Source: Capnocytophaga cynodegmi DSM 19736 (GTDB lineage Bacteria > Bacteroidota > Bacteroidia > Flavobacteriales > Flavobacteriaceae). From it: a DNA stretch of 64,000 nucleotides. The notes beneath the pieces were generated by a model. The model did no database searches. It had not been told where the DNA came from and saw nothing but the letters and a program-made list of their open reading frames with translations. Position numbers and translations under genes: made by a program. The stretch lies in assembly GCF_000379185.1 (NCBI RefSeq), contig NZ_KB900706.1, forward strand, positions 1-64,000, in the 5' to 3' direction. This document shows positions 36,401-45,116 of the stretch, one piece after another (position 1 is the stretch's first letter; each line of letters begins with the position of its first letter).

Positions 36401-36820
36401 TTATTGATTATAAGTTAAAACCATACTAGCGAAGGAACTTTTTGGGTTGTAGAAGGCACTTACTTTTCCCCAAGGAAATTCTGTGCCTCCGAGTGTTTTG
36501 ATAAGCCATTTTTCGTATGATTTTTTCTTCTGTAATTCTATTTTCTCATCGAAGTCTTCCCAAGAAAATGCTTTTTCGTAAATGCCTCTAAAGCCGAATA
36601 TAATCATATGTAGTTGTTCTCCTTTGAAGCAAATATCTGCATAAAATTTTTGATTTTCTACGATAATGTCCTGAAAATAAATCCAAAAAGAGCCCGTTCC
36701 TACCTCCCAATATTTATTGTTGGGAAATAGATTTCTTAATTCACTATAAGTTGTTGTTTTATTTATTATGATGTTGTCTATCAAAAGAAAATCTCCGTTT
36801 TCGGTGTCAATTATTTTCAT
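36401..36820 (-). CDS. Unknown small protein of the immunity array
   Basis: A 139-residue soluble protein that I cannot place. It starts as a beta hairpin (MKIIDTENGDFLLIDNIIIN) and has an aromatic strand WEVGTGSFWIYFQDI. Its order of elements (leader strand, 'T..ELR..F' helix, strand pair, C-terminal helix) resembles the gene at 38658, suggesting a distant relation. It lies 21 bases before the SUKH gene at 35657 in the same run. Confidence 0.6.
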   Translation of the reverse strand: MKIIDTENGDFLLIDNIIINKTTTYSELRNLFPNNKYWEVGTGSFWIYFQDIIVENQKFYADICFKGEQLHMIIFGFRGIYEKAFSWEDFDEKIELQKKKSYEKWLIKTLGGTEFPWGKVSAFYNPKSSFASMVLTYNQ

Positions 36821-36836
36821 TATAAAATATTTTAGT

Positions 36837-37274
36837 TCAAAACAATTGCCGTGATTTTTTCCATTTATCGTAATACATAAATGCCATTTGGTCTATTTTC
36901 CACGCTCCATCTTCTAAAACTAAAGTGTAAGTTTTTTTCTCACCGTCTTCCAATGCAACATCTATTTCATATTTTTTGTCATTAATTTTTCGCTCAGACG
37001 TGATTACTTGATTGTATTCAGGTGGAATTTGATAAGTTAGTGTCGTGCGTCTGTCTTGTTTTAAGGAAAGTGCCTTTTTTGACAAAAATCTATCCTGAAT
37101 AGCAATGATTTCGGAGCGTCTTTTCTCGCGTTCTTCCGTTAAATTACACTTTTGCAATTGGGATAAAGCTTCTTCACTTCTGTCATTCAAGAGATGTTGA
37201 ATTTTAGCTCCCCAAAACTCTTCAAAGTTTTTCATTTCAGTGATAAATTTTTCTAAAACTTCCTTTGCTTCCAT
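36837..37274 (-). CDS. NTF2-fold immunity-type protein (RhsIA-like)
   Basis: A 145-residue soluble protein with helix-then-strand layout of the NTF2 fold. Helices VLEKFITEMKNFEEFWGAK and RRSEIIAIQDRFLSKKALS are followed by long strands (YEIDVALEDGEKKTYTLVL) and the end EDGAWKIDQMAFMYYDKWKK. The last phrase is a hallmark of NTF2-like immunity proteins such as RhsIA, which protect against Rhs-type toxins. Assignment is by pattern only. It sits 10 bases before the next gene in the run. Confidence 0.6.
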   Translation of the reverse strand: MEAKEVLEKFITEMKNFEEFWGAKIQHLLNDRSEEALSQLQKCNLTEEREKRRSEIIAIQDRFLSKKALSLKQDRRTTLTYQIPPEYNQVITSERKINDKKYEIDVALEDGEKKTYTLVLEDGAWKIDQMAFMYYDKWKKSRQLF

Positions 37275-37284
37275 AAATTTTATT

Positions 37285-38637
37285 TTAAAAATCCATTTTC
37301 AAAATCTCTTCCACCGAAAGCCCAAATTCTTTTAGGCGGTGATTGAGATTGTTGTACACATAATGTTCTTTCTCGTTTTCTTCTGGGAAACGAGTCGCAA
37401 CTTGCTTGTAATGTGGAAGTAATGCTTCATTTTTGATTCCACTCAATGCTTGTAAATCAGTCATTACCACAAAAGATTTTTCATCGTATAGCCCTTTTAT
37501 AAAAATATCCAAGTATTTTTCTTTATTTTTCAGTTGCCCTAAGGTGTAAAAAGCATCTGAACGGATTTTATAATCCTTATTTTCGGTAAAAGGAGCTATC
37601 CATTCGCCATAATCCAAGTCCGTTTCTCTCAGCACATAGCCACAAAAGCGGAAAATCTCTTCATCGGTGATGTTTGGCAATTTTTCGCGGATAATTGCTA
37701 ACAAATCTCGACTATCTTTCTTCTTATTTTGAGAATACCAGACAATATTCTGAAAAAATCGTAATAAATTATGTTCTGCAAGTTGTGAAAAGTACTTTTT
37801 GGCTCTTTCAAAGTCAGAAATACACAAAATTGTGACAAAATATTGAAAATAGAAATCCTCTTTTTGTGTATAATTCTCTATTTTATTTAAAATCTCCACA
37901 GGGAGAGGTGGTTTTTTGTGACGAAGTCCTAGTAAAGCATCAGTTTTTTCTTCTTTATCAGAAGAATTTTCAAAAATGGAAAGTAATTCTTCTGCACTTC
38001 CGCCCATTTGATAGCTAAATCCGTTAGATTGATACAAAATTTCGCCAGAAATTATCTCATCGAGCCATCGTTCGTACCAATCCAAGAAATTTTTCTCAAA
38101 AGCGAAGTGTGGTTTTTGAAAATCAATGTCAATATTTACAACTCGTCCGCGATGTTTCCCCTCCAATACAATGGCAGTATCGTAAGTGCAGCCTTGTGTG
38201 CCAAAAGTAAGTAGCGAACCGAATATTTTCCCTACTTCCTTATCATAATCTTCATCGGAAATGTTTTCATCATCAAGTTTTGCGACAATTTTATCCCAAT
38301 TTTCATCGCTCATTTTGGGATAAATTACGCACGGAAAATAAAATCCCTCCTTACTTTCTTTGATACATTTTTCAACGGGATAAATCCCATAGAAAGGAGC
38401 GGCACCAGCAAATTGTTTTTCTCTGCCATTGCCAATATACAAAAGAAAACTTCGGAAACAATCAGGGAATGAAATTTTATATTTTTGTTCTAATTGTTGT
38501 AATTTTTCTTCTGAAATAGGTTTCCCAAGTTCGTATTTGTGACTTTTTGCACCAAAAACTTTAAGTTCTTTATCAATCTCTTTGGCTTTCTGCAACTTTT
38601 GTTTAATTCGGGTGATTTGTTCTTCAAAAAGTATCAT
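37285..38637 (-). CDS. SUKH protein with C-terminal HEAT-like repeats
   Basis: A 450-residue soluble protein. The SUKH domain (about 30-195) has YKISFPDCFRSFLLYIGNG, FYGIYPVEKC, LLTFGTQGCTYDTAIVLEG and FLDWYERWLDE, a classic SMI1/KNR4 pattern. The second half (about 215-450) is all helical with HEAT-like pairs (YKIRSDAFYTLGQLKNKEKY, VVMTDLQALSGIKNEALLPH). The SUKH-HEAT combination resembles the stand-alone HEAT genes at 46997 and 48312. It probably binds a toxin through the SUKH part. The function of the helical part is unknown. Confidence 0.78.
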   Translation of the reverse strand: MILFEEQITRIKQKLQKAKEIDKELKVFGAKSHKYELGKPISEEKLQQLEQKYKISFPDCFRSFLLYIGNGREKQFAGAAPFYGIYPVEKCIKESKEGFYFPCVIYPKMSDENWDKIVAKLDDENISDEDYDKEVGKIFGSLLTFGTQGCTYDTAIVLEGKHRGRVVNIDIDFQKPHFAFEKNFLDWYERWLDEIISGEILYQSNGFSYQMGGSAEELLSIFENSSDKEEKTDALLGLRHKKPPLPVEILNKIENYTQKEDFYFQYFVTILCISDFERAKKYFSQLAEHNLLRFFQNIVWYSQNKKKDSRDLLAIIREKLPNITDEEIFRFCGYVLRETDLDYGEWIAPFTENKDYKIRSDAFYTLGQLKNKEKYLDIFIKGLYDEKSFVVMTDLQALSGIKNEALLPHYKQVATRFPEENEKEHYVYNNLNHRLKEFGLSVEEILKMDF

Positions 38638-38657
38638 ATATTTTATTTTAGTGGGGA

Positions 38658-39089
38658 TTAAACTATAGCAAAATCTTCATAAAAAGCTAATTTTTCTCTG
38701 CTGAAAGCTATCAAAAGGCGTTTTTCAGGGATTTTTTTCTTTCCAAAACCTCCAAGACTGATGCCCAGCGTTCGGAAAGTGGTGTAATACTTCCCTTCTA
38801 CAAAATCAGGGTCTATTTCCTTGAGTTTTTCTAATCCTAAACCGAAAATATCGTAATTTTCAATGATAGGCGTGGTATCTTTTGAGCAAATTACCTGATT
38901 TAGGATATAATCATTGCCTTGTTTGTCATAAATAAACTCTTGTGCGTGGCGAAATTCGGTAATTCTTCCCATAATATTATCTATTTCTATTCTGGAAGCC
39001 TCTCCAAATTGCTCTATAATCTCTTTTTGAGTCTTTCCGAAAGTAAAATCACCCACACTTTTGTAAGATTTGATGATGATTTTATTCAT
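38658..39089 (-). CDS. Unknown small protein of the immunity array
   Basis: A 143-residue soluble protein. The N-terminus (YKSVGDFTFGKTQKEIIEQF) reads like a small beta-then-helix motif seen in some bacterial repeat proteins, followed by strands (NQVICSKDTTPIIENYDIFG) and the end LLIAFSREKLAFYEDFAIV. No family name can be given. It is embedded in the codirectional run, 20 bases before the SUKH-HEAT gene. Confidence 0.6.
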   Translation of the reverse strand: MNKIIIKSYKSVGDFTFGKTQKEIIEQFGEASRIEIDNIMGRITEFRHAQEFIYDKQGNDYILNQVICSKDTTPIIENYDIFGLGLEKLKEIDPDFVEGKYYTTFRTLGISLGGFGKKKIPEKRLLIAFSREKLAFYEDFAIV

Positions 39090-39125
39090 AAGCTAACTTT
39101 TTTGACTAATTTGAATGTAAAATTA

Positions 39126-40148
39126 TCATTTATTTCTTTTTTCTTCATCTTTTATCTCTGGAATTTGAATGTTTGGAAGCTCATCGCCCAATTTTTTAGC
39201 TAATTGATAATGTGACCAGTTCTCAATCTCCTCTTTTCCGTAGATAATCATTCGTATCTCGATGTCTTTGGTGTCCATATCGCCTAAATACATACGCTGG
39301 TGTTCAGGAACTCGCTCGTAAGCCTCTTTCAATTGATTTTTGTTGGTTTCAGTAGGGTTGTTTTTAAATTCATTAAAGGTTTTTTTGCAAAGCACAAAGT
39401 ATGTTGGTTCGTTATTTAGCTCTCTGAAAGTCTCCTCTAACTCGCTCAATATATCTTCTATATCATTGCTCCACGATTCTTTATCAATAGTGAAACTTCC
39501 TAAGCCATAGATGTTTATAATAGTATTTTTAGGTGGATTGGTAATGATTTTTTTCTCTGCTACGAGCTTTTTAAATTCTTCAAAACTTACTTCAAAAGGT
39601 GTTTCAAGCCTTGTTATTTGTAAAGTTCGGTCAGCAAAAACCAAAACTTTTACCAAATGATATGTTTTATCCTCTTTATAGAAAAGATTTATCTTTTTTC
39701 CGTGTGTTTTTTTATTATTGAATGGCTTTTCTGGGTATTTTTCTTTGTAAATAGTTCCTTCTCCATTCTCTCCGATAGTAATTTCGCCGATTTTTCTTTC
39801 AATATAAGTGTAAATATTCTTCCATTGAGGATTCATTTCTCGAATTAGGCTTTCTACATAGTTAATAAAGCTCTTTTTATTAAAAATCCACTCGGAATTT
39901 TTAATTTTCCAATTACCCAGATTAAAAATAGAGATATTTTCTCCGTCAGGAATGCTCAAAACCACCCATTCTTGTTTTATTTCATCTTTGAAAATCTCAA
40001 AATCGTGGAAATTCCAGCAATAAACTCTTCCATTTTCATAAATATCTAAATCTACGAAGTGATAATCGCCATTTTGGATAATTGCAGGAATGGAAACACC
40101 TTGTATTTCTTGTGTTTTGTAAACTTTATTTGAGGGTTTGAATATCAT
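39126..40148 (-). CDS. Unknown internally duplicated protein
   Basis: A 340-residue soluble protein. The first part (about 1-75) has YHFVDLDIYENGRVYCWNFHDFEIF, a beta-rich module. Two related segments seem to be present: NLGNWKIKNSEWIFNKKSFI (about 76-95) and GLGSFTIDKESWSNDIEDIL (about 213-232), each followed by an acidic helix, which suggests an internal duplication. No known domain is recognised. It may start its own transcript: CGAAATTA at 40196-40203 reads TAATTTCG on the minus strand, one base off the -7 consensus. Confidence 0.6.
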   Translation of the reverse strand: MIFKPSNKVYKTQEIQGVSIPAIIQNGDYHFVDLDIYENGRVYCWNFHDFEIFKDEIKQEWVVLSIPDGENISIFNLGNWKIKNSEWIFNKKSFINYVESLIREMNPQWKNIYTYIERKIGEITIGENGEGTIYKEKYPEKPFNNKKTHGKKINLFYKEDKTYHLVKVLVFADRTLQITRLETPFEVSFEEFKKLVAEKKIITNPPKNTIINIYGLGSFTIDKESWSNDIEDILSELEETFRELNNEPTYFVLCKKTFNEFKNNPTETNKNQLKEAYERVPEHQRMYLGDMDTKDIEIRMIIYGKEEIENWSHYQLAKKLGDELPNIQIPEIKDEEKRNK

Positions 40149-40260
40149 AACGTTTTTATCTTGAAGTTATTTTGATGAAAAAGATTCTTTCTTTGCGAAA
40201 TTATATAATTTAGAGATAATAAAGTGTGCTTTTTGATTGATTTTTTGTAGTAAGAATAAA

Positions 40261-40293
40261 GAATTTCGCAGAAAAAAGCTCTCCGCGAAATTC
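40261..40293 (-). terminator. Terminator after the 40317 gene
   Basis: GAATTTCGC pairs perfectly with GCGAAATTC around a 15-base loop, and the minus strand continues TTTATTCTT. It suggests that the transcript from operator site 2 contains only the gene at 40317. Confidence 0.65.
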
Positions 40294-40316
40294 ATTGTCG
40301 AAACATTGCTTGTATG

Positions 40317-40865
40317 TTAATCGTCTTCGTGTTTTTCAAGGAAATCATCACTAACTTCATTGAATTTGTCGGCAAGTTTTTGCATTAAGTTATTATTCTC
40401 TTTGAGTTGGGCTTGTTCTTCGGGAGTGCCTCTTTTTCCTGCCAATCGCATAGCAATAAGTTTTTGATATCCGTTTTTCATTAGTGCATCGTATGACTCA
40501 AAATACTTAATAGCAGCCTTTTGTAGCGTGTCGTCGCCGTTGTAAGCTCCCAATTCGTTTACTTGAGCAATATAATTGGGAATGTTTTTAATCCACTCCA
40601 GACGAACCTGTTCGGCACGAGCATAATCCTTGTCGTCCATTGCTTCGTTCATTGCTTCCATATTGTCGAGAGTTACATTGGTAATACAAACAATTTCGTT
40701 GTTGTATTCTACTTCGTCATCGAAAGAACCTTTGGCATAGTAAACTCCTTCTTGTTCGTCCCAACCGCCTTCTTGATTTAAGCCTTCAGGGATATTCATC
40801 TGGAAGTTATCTCCCATAGCTTTTTTCATTTCTTCTTGCATTTTTTTCATTAAATCTCCAAACAT
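40317..40865 (-). CDS. DUF6620-related single-domain protein
   Basis: A 182-residue soluble protein, clear paralogue of the N-terminal half of the gene at 34392. Shared blocks are GGWDEQEGVYYAKGSFDDEV, EYNNEIVCITN, DDKDYARAEQVRLEW and GKRGTPEEQAQLKENN, ending in SDDFLEKHEDD instead of the second domain. It seems to be a monocistronic unit with operator site 2 upstream and a hairpin terminator downstream. Both members of this family in the window carry the same operator, so they may be core parts of the regulated system. Role unknown. Confidence 0.75.
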   Translation of the reverse strand: MFGDLMKKMQEEMKKAMGDNFQMNIPEGLNQEGGWDEQEGVYYAKGSFDDEVEYNNEIVCITNVTLDNMEAMNEAMDDKDYARAEQVRLEWIKNIPNYIAQVNELGAYNGDDTLQKAAIKYFESYDALMKNGYQKLIAMRLAGKRGTPEEQAQLKENNNLMQKLADKFNEVSDDFLEKHEDD

Positions 40866-40908
40866 AATTTTTTAGGTTTTAATATTAAACAAATTTTAAA
40901 TTCTGGAG

Positions 40909-40967
40909 CAAAGGTATTTTTGCAAGGTAAAAATTCCTAAAAATGAGCGACTACAAAGTGTCTACAA
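40909..40967 (-). promoter_or_regulatory. Promoter with tandem TTGTAGAC operator, site 2
   Basis: On the minus strand, TTGTAGAC-ACT-TTGTAGTC (40949-40967), GC, a 30-base spacer, then TACCTTTG (40909-40916). The -33 position reads TTTTTA rather than TTTG. It drives the gene at 40317. Confidence 0.8.
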
Positions 40968-40994
40968 CAGAAGAATATTTATATAATGATTGTT

Positions 40995-41936
40995 TTAAGA
41001 ATCTCTTTCGATGTTGGAAATCAGGTTTTTAAGTTCTTCTTGTGGGATGCCTCTTTCCCCGATGTACTCGAAAAGCTCAATGACTATTTTTTTATTTTCA
41101 GGTTCGGTTTGCATTAAAAGCTGTATGATGTTTCGGTATAGATCAGGGTTTTCGTAGAAGTTATAGCTGTCATAGGTCATTAAGTCGTGTATTTCACGAA
41201 AAAAAACTTTTTTGTTGGCTTGTTCAAGAACGGGAACAATATTTTTTACCTCTTTCCACACGGCTAATCGCCAACGAAAATAAGCAGCAAATATTTCTTC
41301 AGGGGTTGAAGTGCTTTTGTTCGCAATTTTTTCGTAGCGTTTTTCTTCTTTTTCGGTGCGTTCTTCGGCTAAATCTTTGGCGATAAACTCTAATTCTCGC
41401 ATTTTTGTACTGGGGACAAAAGTATTTTGAGTCTGGCAATACGGACAAGGAATGTAAGTGGCGATAAAATATATTTCGTTGATATCTAATTTGCCTCCGC
41501 ATTGCGTACAATGGAAGTTGTCTTTGATTTGGTTGTATTCATCGATGATTTCCTGAAGAGTGATTTCGGGAGATTTTTCTTTCAAATCTTTGAAAGTGTC
41601 TTCAGAGAGGTTACGAATTTGGTCTTTCCAGTTTTCAAATTCATCGTGTATTTTCCGAAACCATTTTTCTTTTATATTGCCTTCGGGAGTTTGTTTTTCT
41701 CGAATTGTTGGTTCGTGAAACTGAATTTGATTGTCAAAAACCTCTTGAGCTTTGTTGATTATGCTGGTAAATTGCCCCTGAATTCCCATTTTGAAGTTAA
41801 AAAAACTTCGTTTGTGAGGGTCAATGTCATCATTATAAAAGTCTTGTACAGAAGATTTTGTTTCTTTTGCAAGTTCGTTGGCACGTTCGGTTAATTTGTT
41901 TAAAAAATTCTCGAACCTAATGTGTAATTCTTCCAT
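40995..41936 (-). CDS. Zinc-ribbon helical protein, unknown
   Basis: A 313-residue soluble protein. The first 130 residues are helical and probably coiled. A zinc ribbon follows with two CxxC knuckles, FHCTQCGGKLD (about 141-150) and YIPCPYCQTQN (about 162-170), which should bind one zinc ion. The last 110 residues are helical again (SYNFYENPDLYRNIIQLLM). No family is recognised. The stop lies 28 bases before operator site 2, and the next upstream gene also encodes a small zinc ribbon. Confidence 0.65.
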   Translation of the reverse strand: MEELHIRFENFLNKLTERANELAKETKSSVQDFYNDDIDPHKRSFFNFKMGIQGQFTSIINKAQEVFDNQIQFHEPTIREKQTPEGNIKEKWFRKIHDEFENWKDQIRNLSEDTFKDLKEKSPEITLQEIIDEYNQIKDNFHCTQCGGKLDINEIYFIATYIPCPYCQTQNTFVPSTKMRELEFIAKDLAEERTEKEEKRYEKIANKSTSTPEEIFAAYFRWRLAVWKEVKNIVPVLEQANKKVFFREIHDLMTYDSYNFYENPDLYRNIIQLLMQTEPENKKIVIELFEYIGERGIPQEELKNLISNIERDS

Positions 41937-41978
41937 TTTATATGTGTTTGATGTTCAAATTTTGTTTCTGTAAGGAGG

Positions 41979-42230
41979 TTAAAACTTTTGGCTATTATCT
42001 TCTTTTTTGATGTAAATTCCTTCATCGAGTTTATTACTGATAAATTCATAACCGCAATAGGCACAATGTGTTATTCCTTCGTGTTTTGCTCTTCCTGCTC
42101 CACAATTTGGACAATCTTGTGTGTCAAGTTTTGCTTGTTCTGTTTGGAATTTATCATCGCCATATTTTTTCTGCTGTTGTGTTTTTAGTTTCATCTTTTC
42201 TACAAAAGATAAATTCTTATTTTCTTCCAT
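41979..42230 (-). CDS. Small zinc-ribbon protein
   Basis: An 83-residue protein from the ATG at 42230 (MEENKNLSFVEK). A longer open frame to 42380 would overlap the neighbouring gene by about 100 bases and is less likely. It has a Lys/Gln-rich helix, then two knuckles, DCPNCGAGRAKHEG and HCAYCGYEF, making a four-Cys zinc ribbon, and an acidic tail. It is next to the larger zinc-ribbon gene at 40995 and may act with it. Confidence 0.65.
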   Translation of the reverse strand: MEENKNLSFVEKMKLKTQQQKKYGDDKFQTEQAKLDTQDCPNCGAGRAKHEGITHCAYCGYEFISNKLDEGIYIKKEDNSQKF

Positions 42231-42279
42231 TGGTAAGCGATTTTTATTGATATAACATTTTATTCCAGTAAAAATAGAA

Positions 42280-42651
42280 TTAAACGCTGAAATATTTGAA
42301 TAAAAACTTCGGGAAGTGATTATCCGTGTAATACTCTCCAATGATGTAGCCCAAATGCTCTTTTCCTTCAAAGAAAACACATTCTACTCCATATTCAGTA
42401 GGTTGTTTGGCACTTTCATTATAAGTGAAAATTTCTAAGTAATCTTGTCCGCTGACTTGCTTCTGCATTTCTTCTATTGGGAAAATTCTTAATTTGCTAA
42501 GGTCTTCTACAAAATCAAGCATTTCGTAAATTTCTTCCAAAAACTCTCCCGAAATATCAAATTTTTCGGTTAAGGTTTTGAAATCCTTTGTTTTGTAGCT
42601 TTTTATGAATTCTGAAATAGCGAAATAAATTTCTTCTTTAAGTGTTTGCAC
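42280..42651 (-). CDS. Unknown protein of the immunity array
   Basis: A 123-residue soluble acidic protein with N-terminal helices (EEIYFAISEFIKSYKTKDFK) and C-terminal strands ending HLGYIIGEYYTDNHFPKFLF. It may belong to one of the small DUF families found in toxin-immunity arrays, but I cannot name it. It lies 39 bases after a SUKH gene on the same strand. Confidence 0.6.
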   Translation of the reverse strand: MQTLKEEIYFAISEFIKSYKTKDFKTLTEKFDISGEFLEEIYEMLDFVEDLSKLRIFPIEEMQKQVSGQDYLEIFTYNESAKQPTEYGVECVFFEGKEHLGYIIGEYYTDNHFPKFLFKYFSV

Positions 42652-42689
42652 ATTATTTAATTTTAGAAAAAGTTAATGTAAAATGCTTT

Positions 42690-43121
42690 TTATTCATTAT
42701 CAATAGGTTGATTAGTAAGGAGTTTTTGAAATTTAGTGAAATTATCAGCGTGTTTTTCGCAAAACATATCACTGTACCAGGTCCAAACCGAACCGTTGTG
42801 TAGATTGATGAACAGAAATCCCTCGTTTAGGCTACCAATCACGAAACCACTTTCTACTTCTTCGGGAGTGATATAACATACATCTTCACGAAAATCAATC
42901 ATTGAAAAATCCAATTCTGACTTGCTTAACCACTCATAGTTAGCATTGTTTTTATCGTAAGTATTTGAAAGTAATTGGCTTTCTGTCCAAATTTCTACTT
43001 CCTCACTAAATTGGTTTTCTGTGTTTGGGTACATTGTCAGCCAAAAATCTTGTTTCTCATAGCTAGTTATGAAATCTAAATATTCCTTTGGAAGTTTTCT
43101 TCCTAAATGTTTTGTAATCAT
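42690..43121 (-). CDS. SUKH-type immunity protein, MITKHLGR group
   Basis: A 143-residue SMI1/KNR4-like protein. It opens directly with the entry motif MITKHLGRKLPKEYLDFITS, then has strands leading to FLFINLHNGSVWTWYSDMF and a C-terminal helix (HADNFTKFQKLL). It is a paralogue of the gene at 49859 (same MITKHLGR start, same INLHNGSxW strand and HADNF/YADNF helix), so this type has duplicated within the array. Confidence 0.72.
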   Translation of the reverse strand: MITKHLGRKLPKEYLDFITSYEKQDFWLTMYPNTENQFSEEVEIWTESQLLSNTYDKNNANYEWLSKSELDFSMIDFREDVCYITPEEVESGFVIGSLNEGFLFINLHNGSVWTWYSDMFCEKHADNFTKFQKLLTNQPIDNE

Positions 43122-43169
43122 ATTGTTATATTTTATTTTGAGTTTATTTTTACACCATTTTTTGAAAGT

Positions 43170-44039
43170 TTATAAATTTACAGTTGTCTGTCCCCACCAT
43201 TGTTCCTCTCCTGTTTTTGTAATTTTAAAGTAACTGAAGATGAGTGTCCCATCGTGGTATTCCATTGAAGCAATATCGGAAAGGATTTCTCCGTCTTCGT
43301 TTTCTTCTGGTTCGTAACCTTCAATGATGATTTCTTCGCCAAATTCCATTGTTTCGGGATTAAACAGAAAATGACGTGCACTATATTCATTGGAAACAAT
43401 CCAACATTTGTCCGTTATTTTGCTGATTCCTCCATAAGAAAAATCCTCTGGAAATGTGAATGTTTTCAGCGTTTTTAGGTCGGGATAGGAAACTATGAAA
43501 ATGGTATCTTCATAGAAGTTAAGTAGTAAAGCCTTTGTGTTGTCATCGAATGCAAACAAAAAACATACATCACTTTCTATTTCACGCTGAATTTCTATTT
43601 TGTTAGCTTTTGCGGACAAAAAATACTCTTGTGAGCCATCTTGTCCTCCGCAAAAATCAATGGCAACGCTTGTTTTCTCGGGAAGTAACGTAATTATAAA
43701 GCTCGAATCGTATATCACATCTTCCATTTGGGCAGAAGCGAGTTGTTTCCCTGTGTAATCGTAAACGAAAATGCTTACTAATTCCTCATTTTCACGACGA
43801 ACGAGCCAAATCCACTCATTACGCGGGTCGATTTTTGCATAACAGATACTTTCTCTCAGTTCCCAAAGTTTTTGACGTTCGAAATTCCATACTGAAAAGG
43901 TTTCATTCTGCTCGTCCCATTTCAGAAGTAGTTTATTCTGCTGGTCAATGTCAAAACTCATCCAGTTTGATATAAAGTTATCAAGATTTATAGTATACTT
44001 TGGGTGATAATTCGTTTTTGTAAAATTGCGTATAATCAT
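43170..44039 (-). CDS. WD40-like beta-propeller protein
   Basis: A 289-residue soluble protein with repeated four-strand blade-like segments (KLLLKWDEQNETFSVWNF, WIWLVRRENEELVSIFVYDY, ALLLNFYEDTIFIVSYPDLK, CWIVSNEYSARHFLFNPETM). No strict WD motif is seen, so the propeller is inferred from the strand rhythm. The gene at 46041 has a similar layout. In immunity arrays such proteins may be scaffold-like toxin binders. Role unknown. Confidence 0.6.
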   Translation of the reverse strand: MIIRNFTKTNYHPKYTINLDNFISNWMSFDIDQQNKLLLKWDEQNETFSVWNFERQKLWELRESICYAKIDPRNEWIWLVRRENEELVSIFVYDYTGKQLASAQMEDVIYDSSFIITLLPEKTSVAIDFCGGQDGSQEYFLSAKANKIEIQREIESDVCFLFAFDDNTKALLLNFYEDTIFIVSYPDLKTLKTFTFPEDFSYGGISKITDKCWIVSNEYSARHFLFNPETMEFGEEIIIEGYEPEENEDGEILSDIASMEYHDGTLIFSYFKITKTGEEQWWGQTTVNL

Positions 44040-44075
44040 ATTTTTTATTTGTAATTACTTTTTGTTGTAAATAGC

Positions 44076-44645
44076 TCAAAATTGTTTGTATTTAGGCTCG
44101 TTTTGAAGATAACGTAGACAATATTTTCTTGTCTCCGCTTCGCCTCGTGTATGTTCTATTTTCTGATGTAAGGCTTTGACTTTTTCGCTAAAACCTCCAA
44201 TTTTACGACTGCATAGAACGCGCATTGTTATATAGCCCCAAGAGGTCGGGATTTCGCTTAAAGTTTTCACGTAATCAGCGATTTGCTTATCCATTTTAGC
44301 ATCTTCCAAAGTGTATAAGAAATTGATTCTTGCCTCAGTGGAATATTTTTCGTTGTAGAAAACCTCTAAAATAGCTTTTTGCACTTTTTCAGATTTTACT
44401 AATTTCGGATACAAACGCTTTAAGCCCGTACCTAGACGCAGGGCAATAGTTGCAAGTTCGTATTCGTATTCTTGCTTTGCCCACGAGTCGGCAAGGCGAA
44501 ACGGCTCTTGAAAATTGTTAAATGCATAATCCACTGCCTCAAAAAAATGTGCTACTAAAGTATCTTCGGTAAAAGATTGATTTTCATCGATAAAGCGATA
44601 TGACATCGCCGTCATTTTGTGGTCTTTTTCGGTCAATTGTTTCAT
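44076..44645 (-). CDS. Helical-repeat protein, unknown
   Basis: A 189-residue all-helical soluble protein, probably HEAT-like, with helix pairs such as EYELATIALRLGTGLKRLYP and ARINFLYTLEDAKMDKQIAD. No signal peptide or catalytic motif is seen. It lies 36 bases upstream of the propeller-like gene in the same run. I do not recognise the family. Confidence 0.6.
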   Translation of the reverse strand: MKQLTEKDHKMTAMSYRFIDENQSFTEDTLVAHFFEAVDYAFNNFQEPFRLADSWAKQEYEYELATIALRLGTGLKRLYPKLVKSEKVQKAILEVFYNEKYSTEARINFLYTLEDAKMDKQIADYVKTLSEIPTSWGYITMRVLCSRKIGGFSEKVKALHQKIEHTRGEAETRKYCLRYLQNEPKYKQF

Positions 44646-44735
44646 TTAATTACAAGTTAAAGATTAATTTTATTTTTTTAGAAGCCACGATTTTAAAATT
44701 TGCTCAAAATCTCTTCAGCTAATAATTTTCAACAT

Positions 44736-45050
44736 TTATTGAATTTCTTTTGTCAATAGTGTTTCTCCACGATATTTTTTCTCATATTTTATCAAAATGC
44801 CATTATGAAAATAGCCAATGTAATAAGCACGCTCGTTTTTTTGTTCAATAGCTTGTTGCTCACTGATTTCTTCATACAAATAGGTAGGTTTAGCGGATTT
44901 TTGTTTATGCAAATCGGAACACGATAAGAGAAAACGCTTTTCTATAGTTGTTTTTTGCTCTTTTAATGAGTTTTTTGTCATAATATGGTTGTTTTTACAA
45001 GAAATTAAGACTAAGAAAGATAAAATAAGACTAAATTTAATAATTTCCAT
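44736..45050 (-). CDS. Small lipoprotein
   Basis: A 104-residue lipoprotein with a good lipobox, LVLISC (Cys about 18), followed by a Lys-rich stretch and a C-terminal beta segment, AYYIGYFHNGILIKYEKKY. It may be a periplasm-facing immunity lipoprotein, since other array members act in the cytosol. No family is recognised. Confidence 0.6.
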   Translation of the reverse strand: MEIIKFSLILSFLVLISCKNNHIMTKNSLKEQKTTIEKRFLLSCSDLHKQKSAKPTYLYEEISEQQAIEQKNERAYYIGYFHNGILIKYEKKYRGETLLTKEIQ

Positions 45051-45116
45051 TTTCTCTTTTTTATAGCGTGAAACTGCTTTTGAGTACCTAATTCTTTTCT
45101 ATTGAATTTCATAATG

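Noticed and set aside
42231-42380. Longer form of the small zinc-ribbon protein
   Set aside because: It would overlap the gene at 42280 by about 100 bases and its sequence is low-quality, so the ATG at 42230 is used.
44646-44735. Gene remnant ahead of the small lipoprotein
   Set aside because: A stretch of about 11 codons resembling a C-terminus (LLAEEILSKF) is too short to support.
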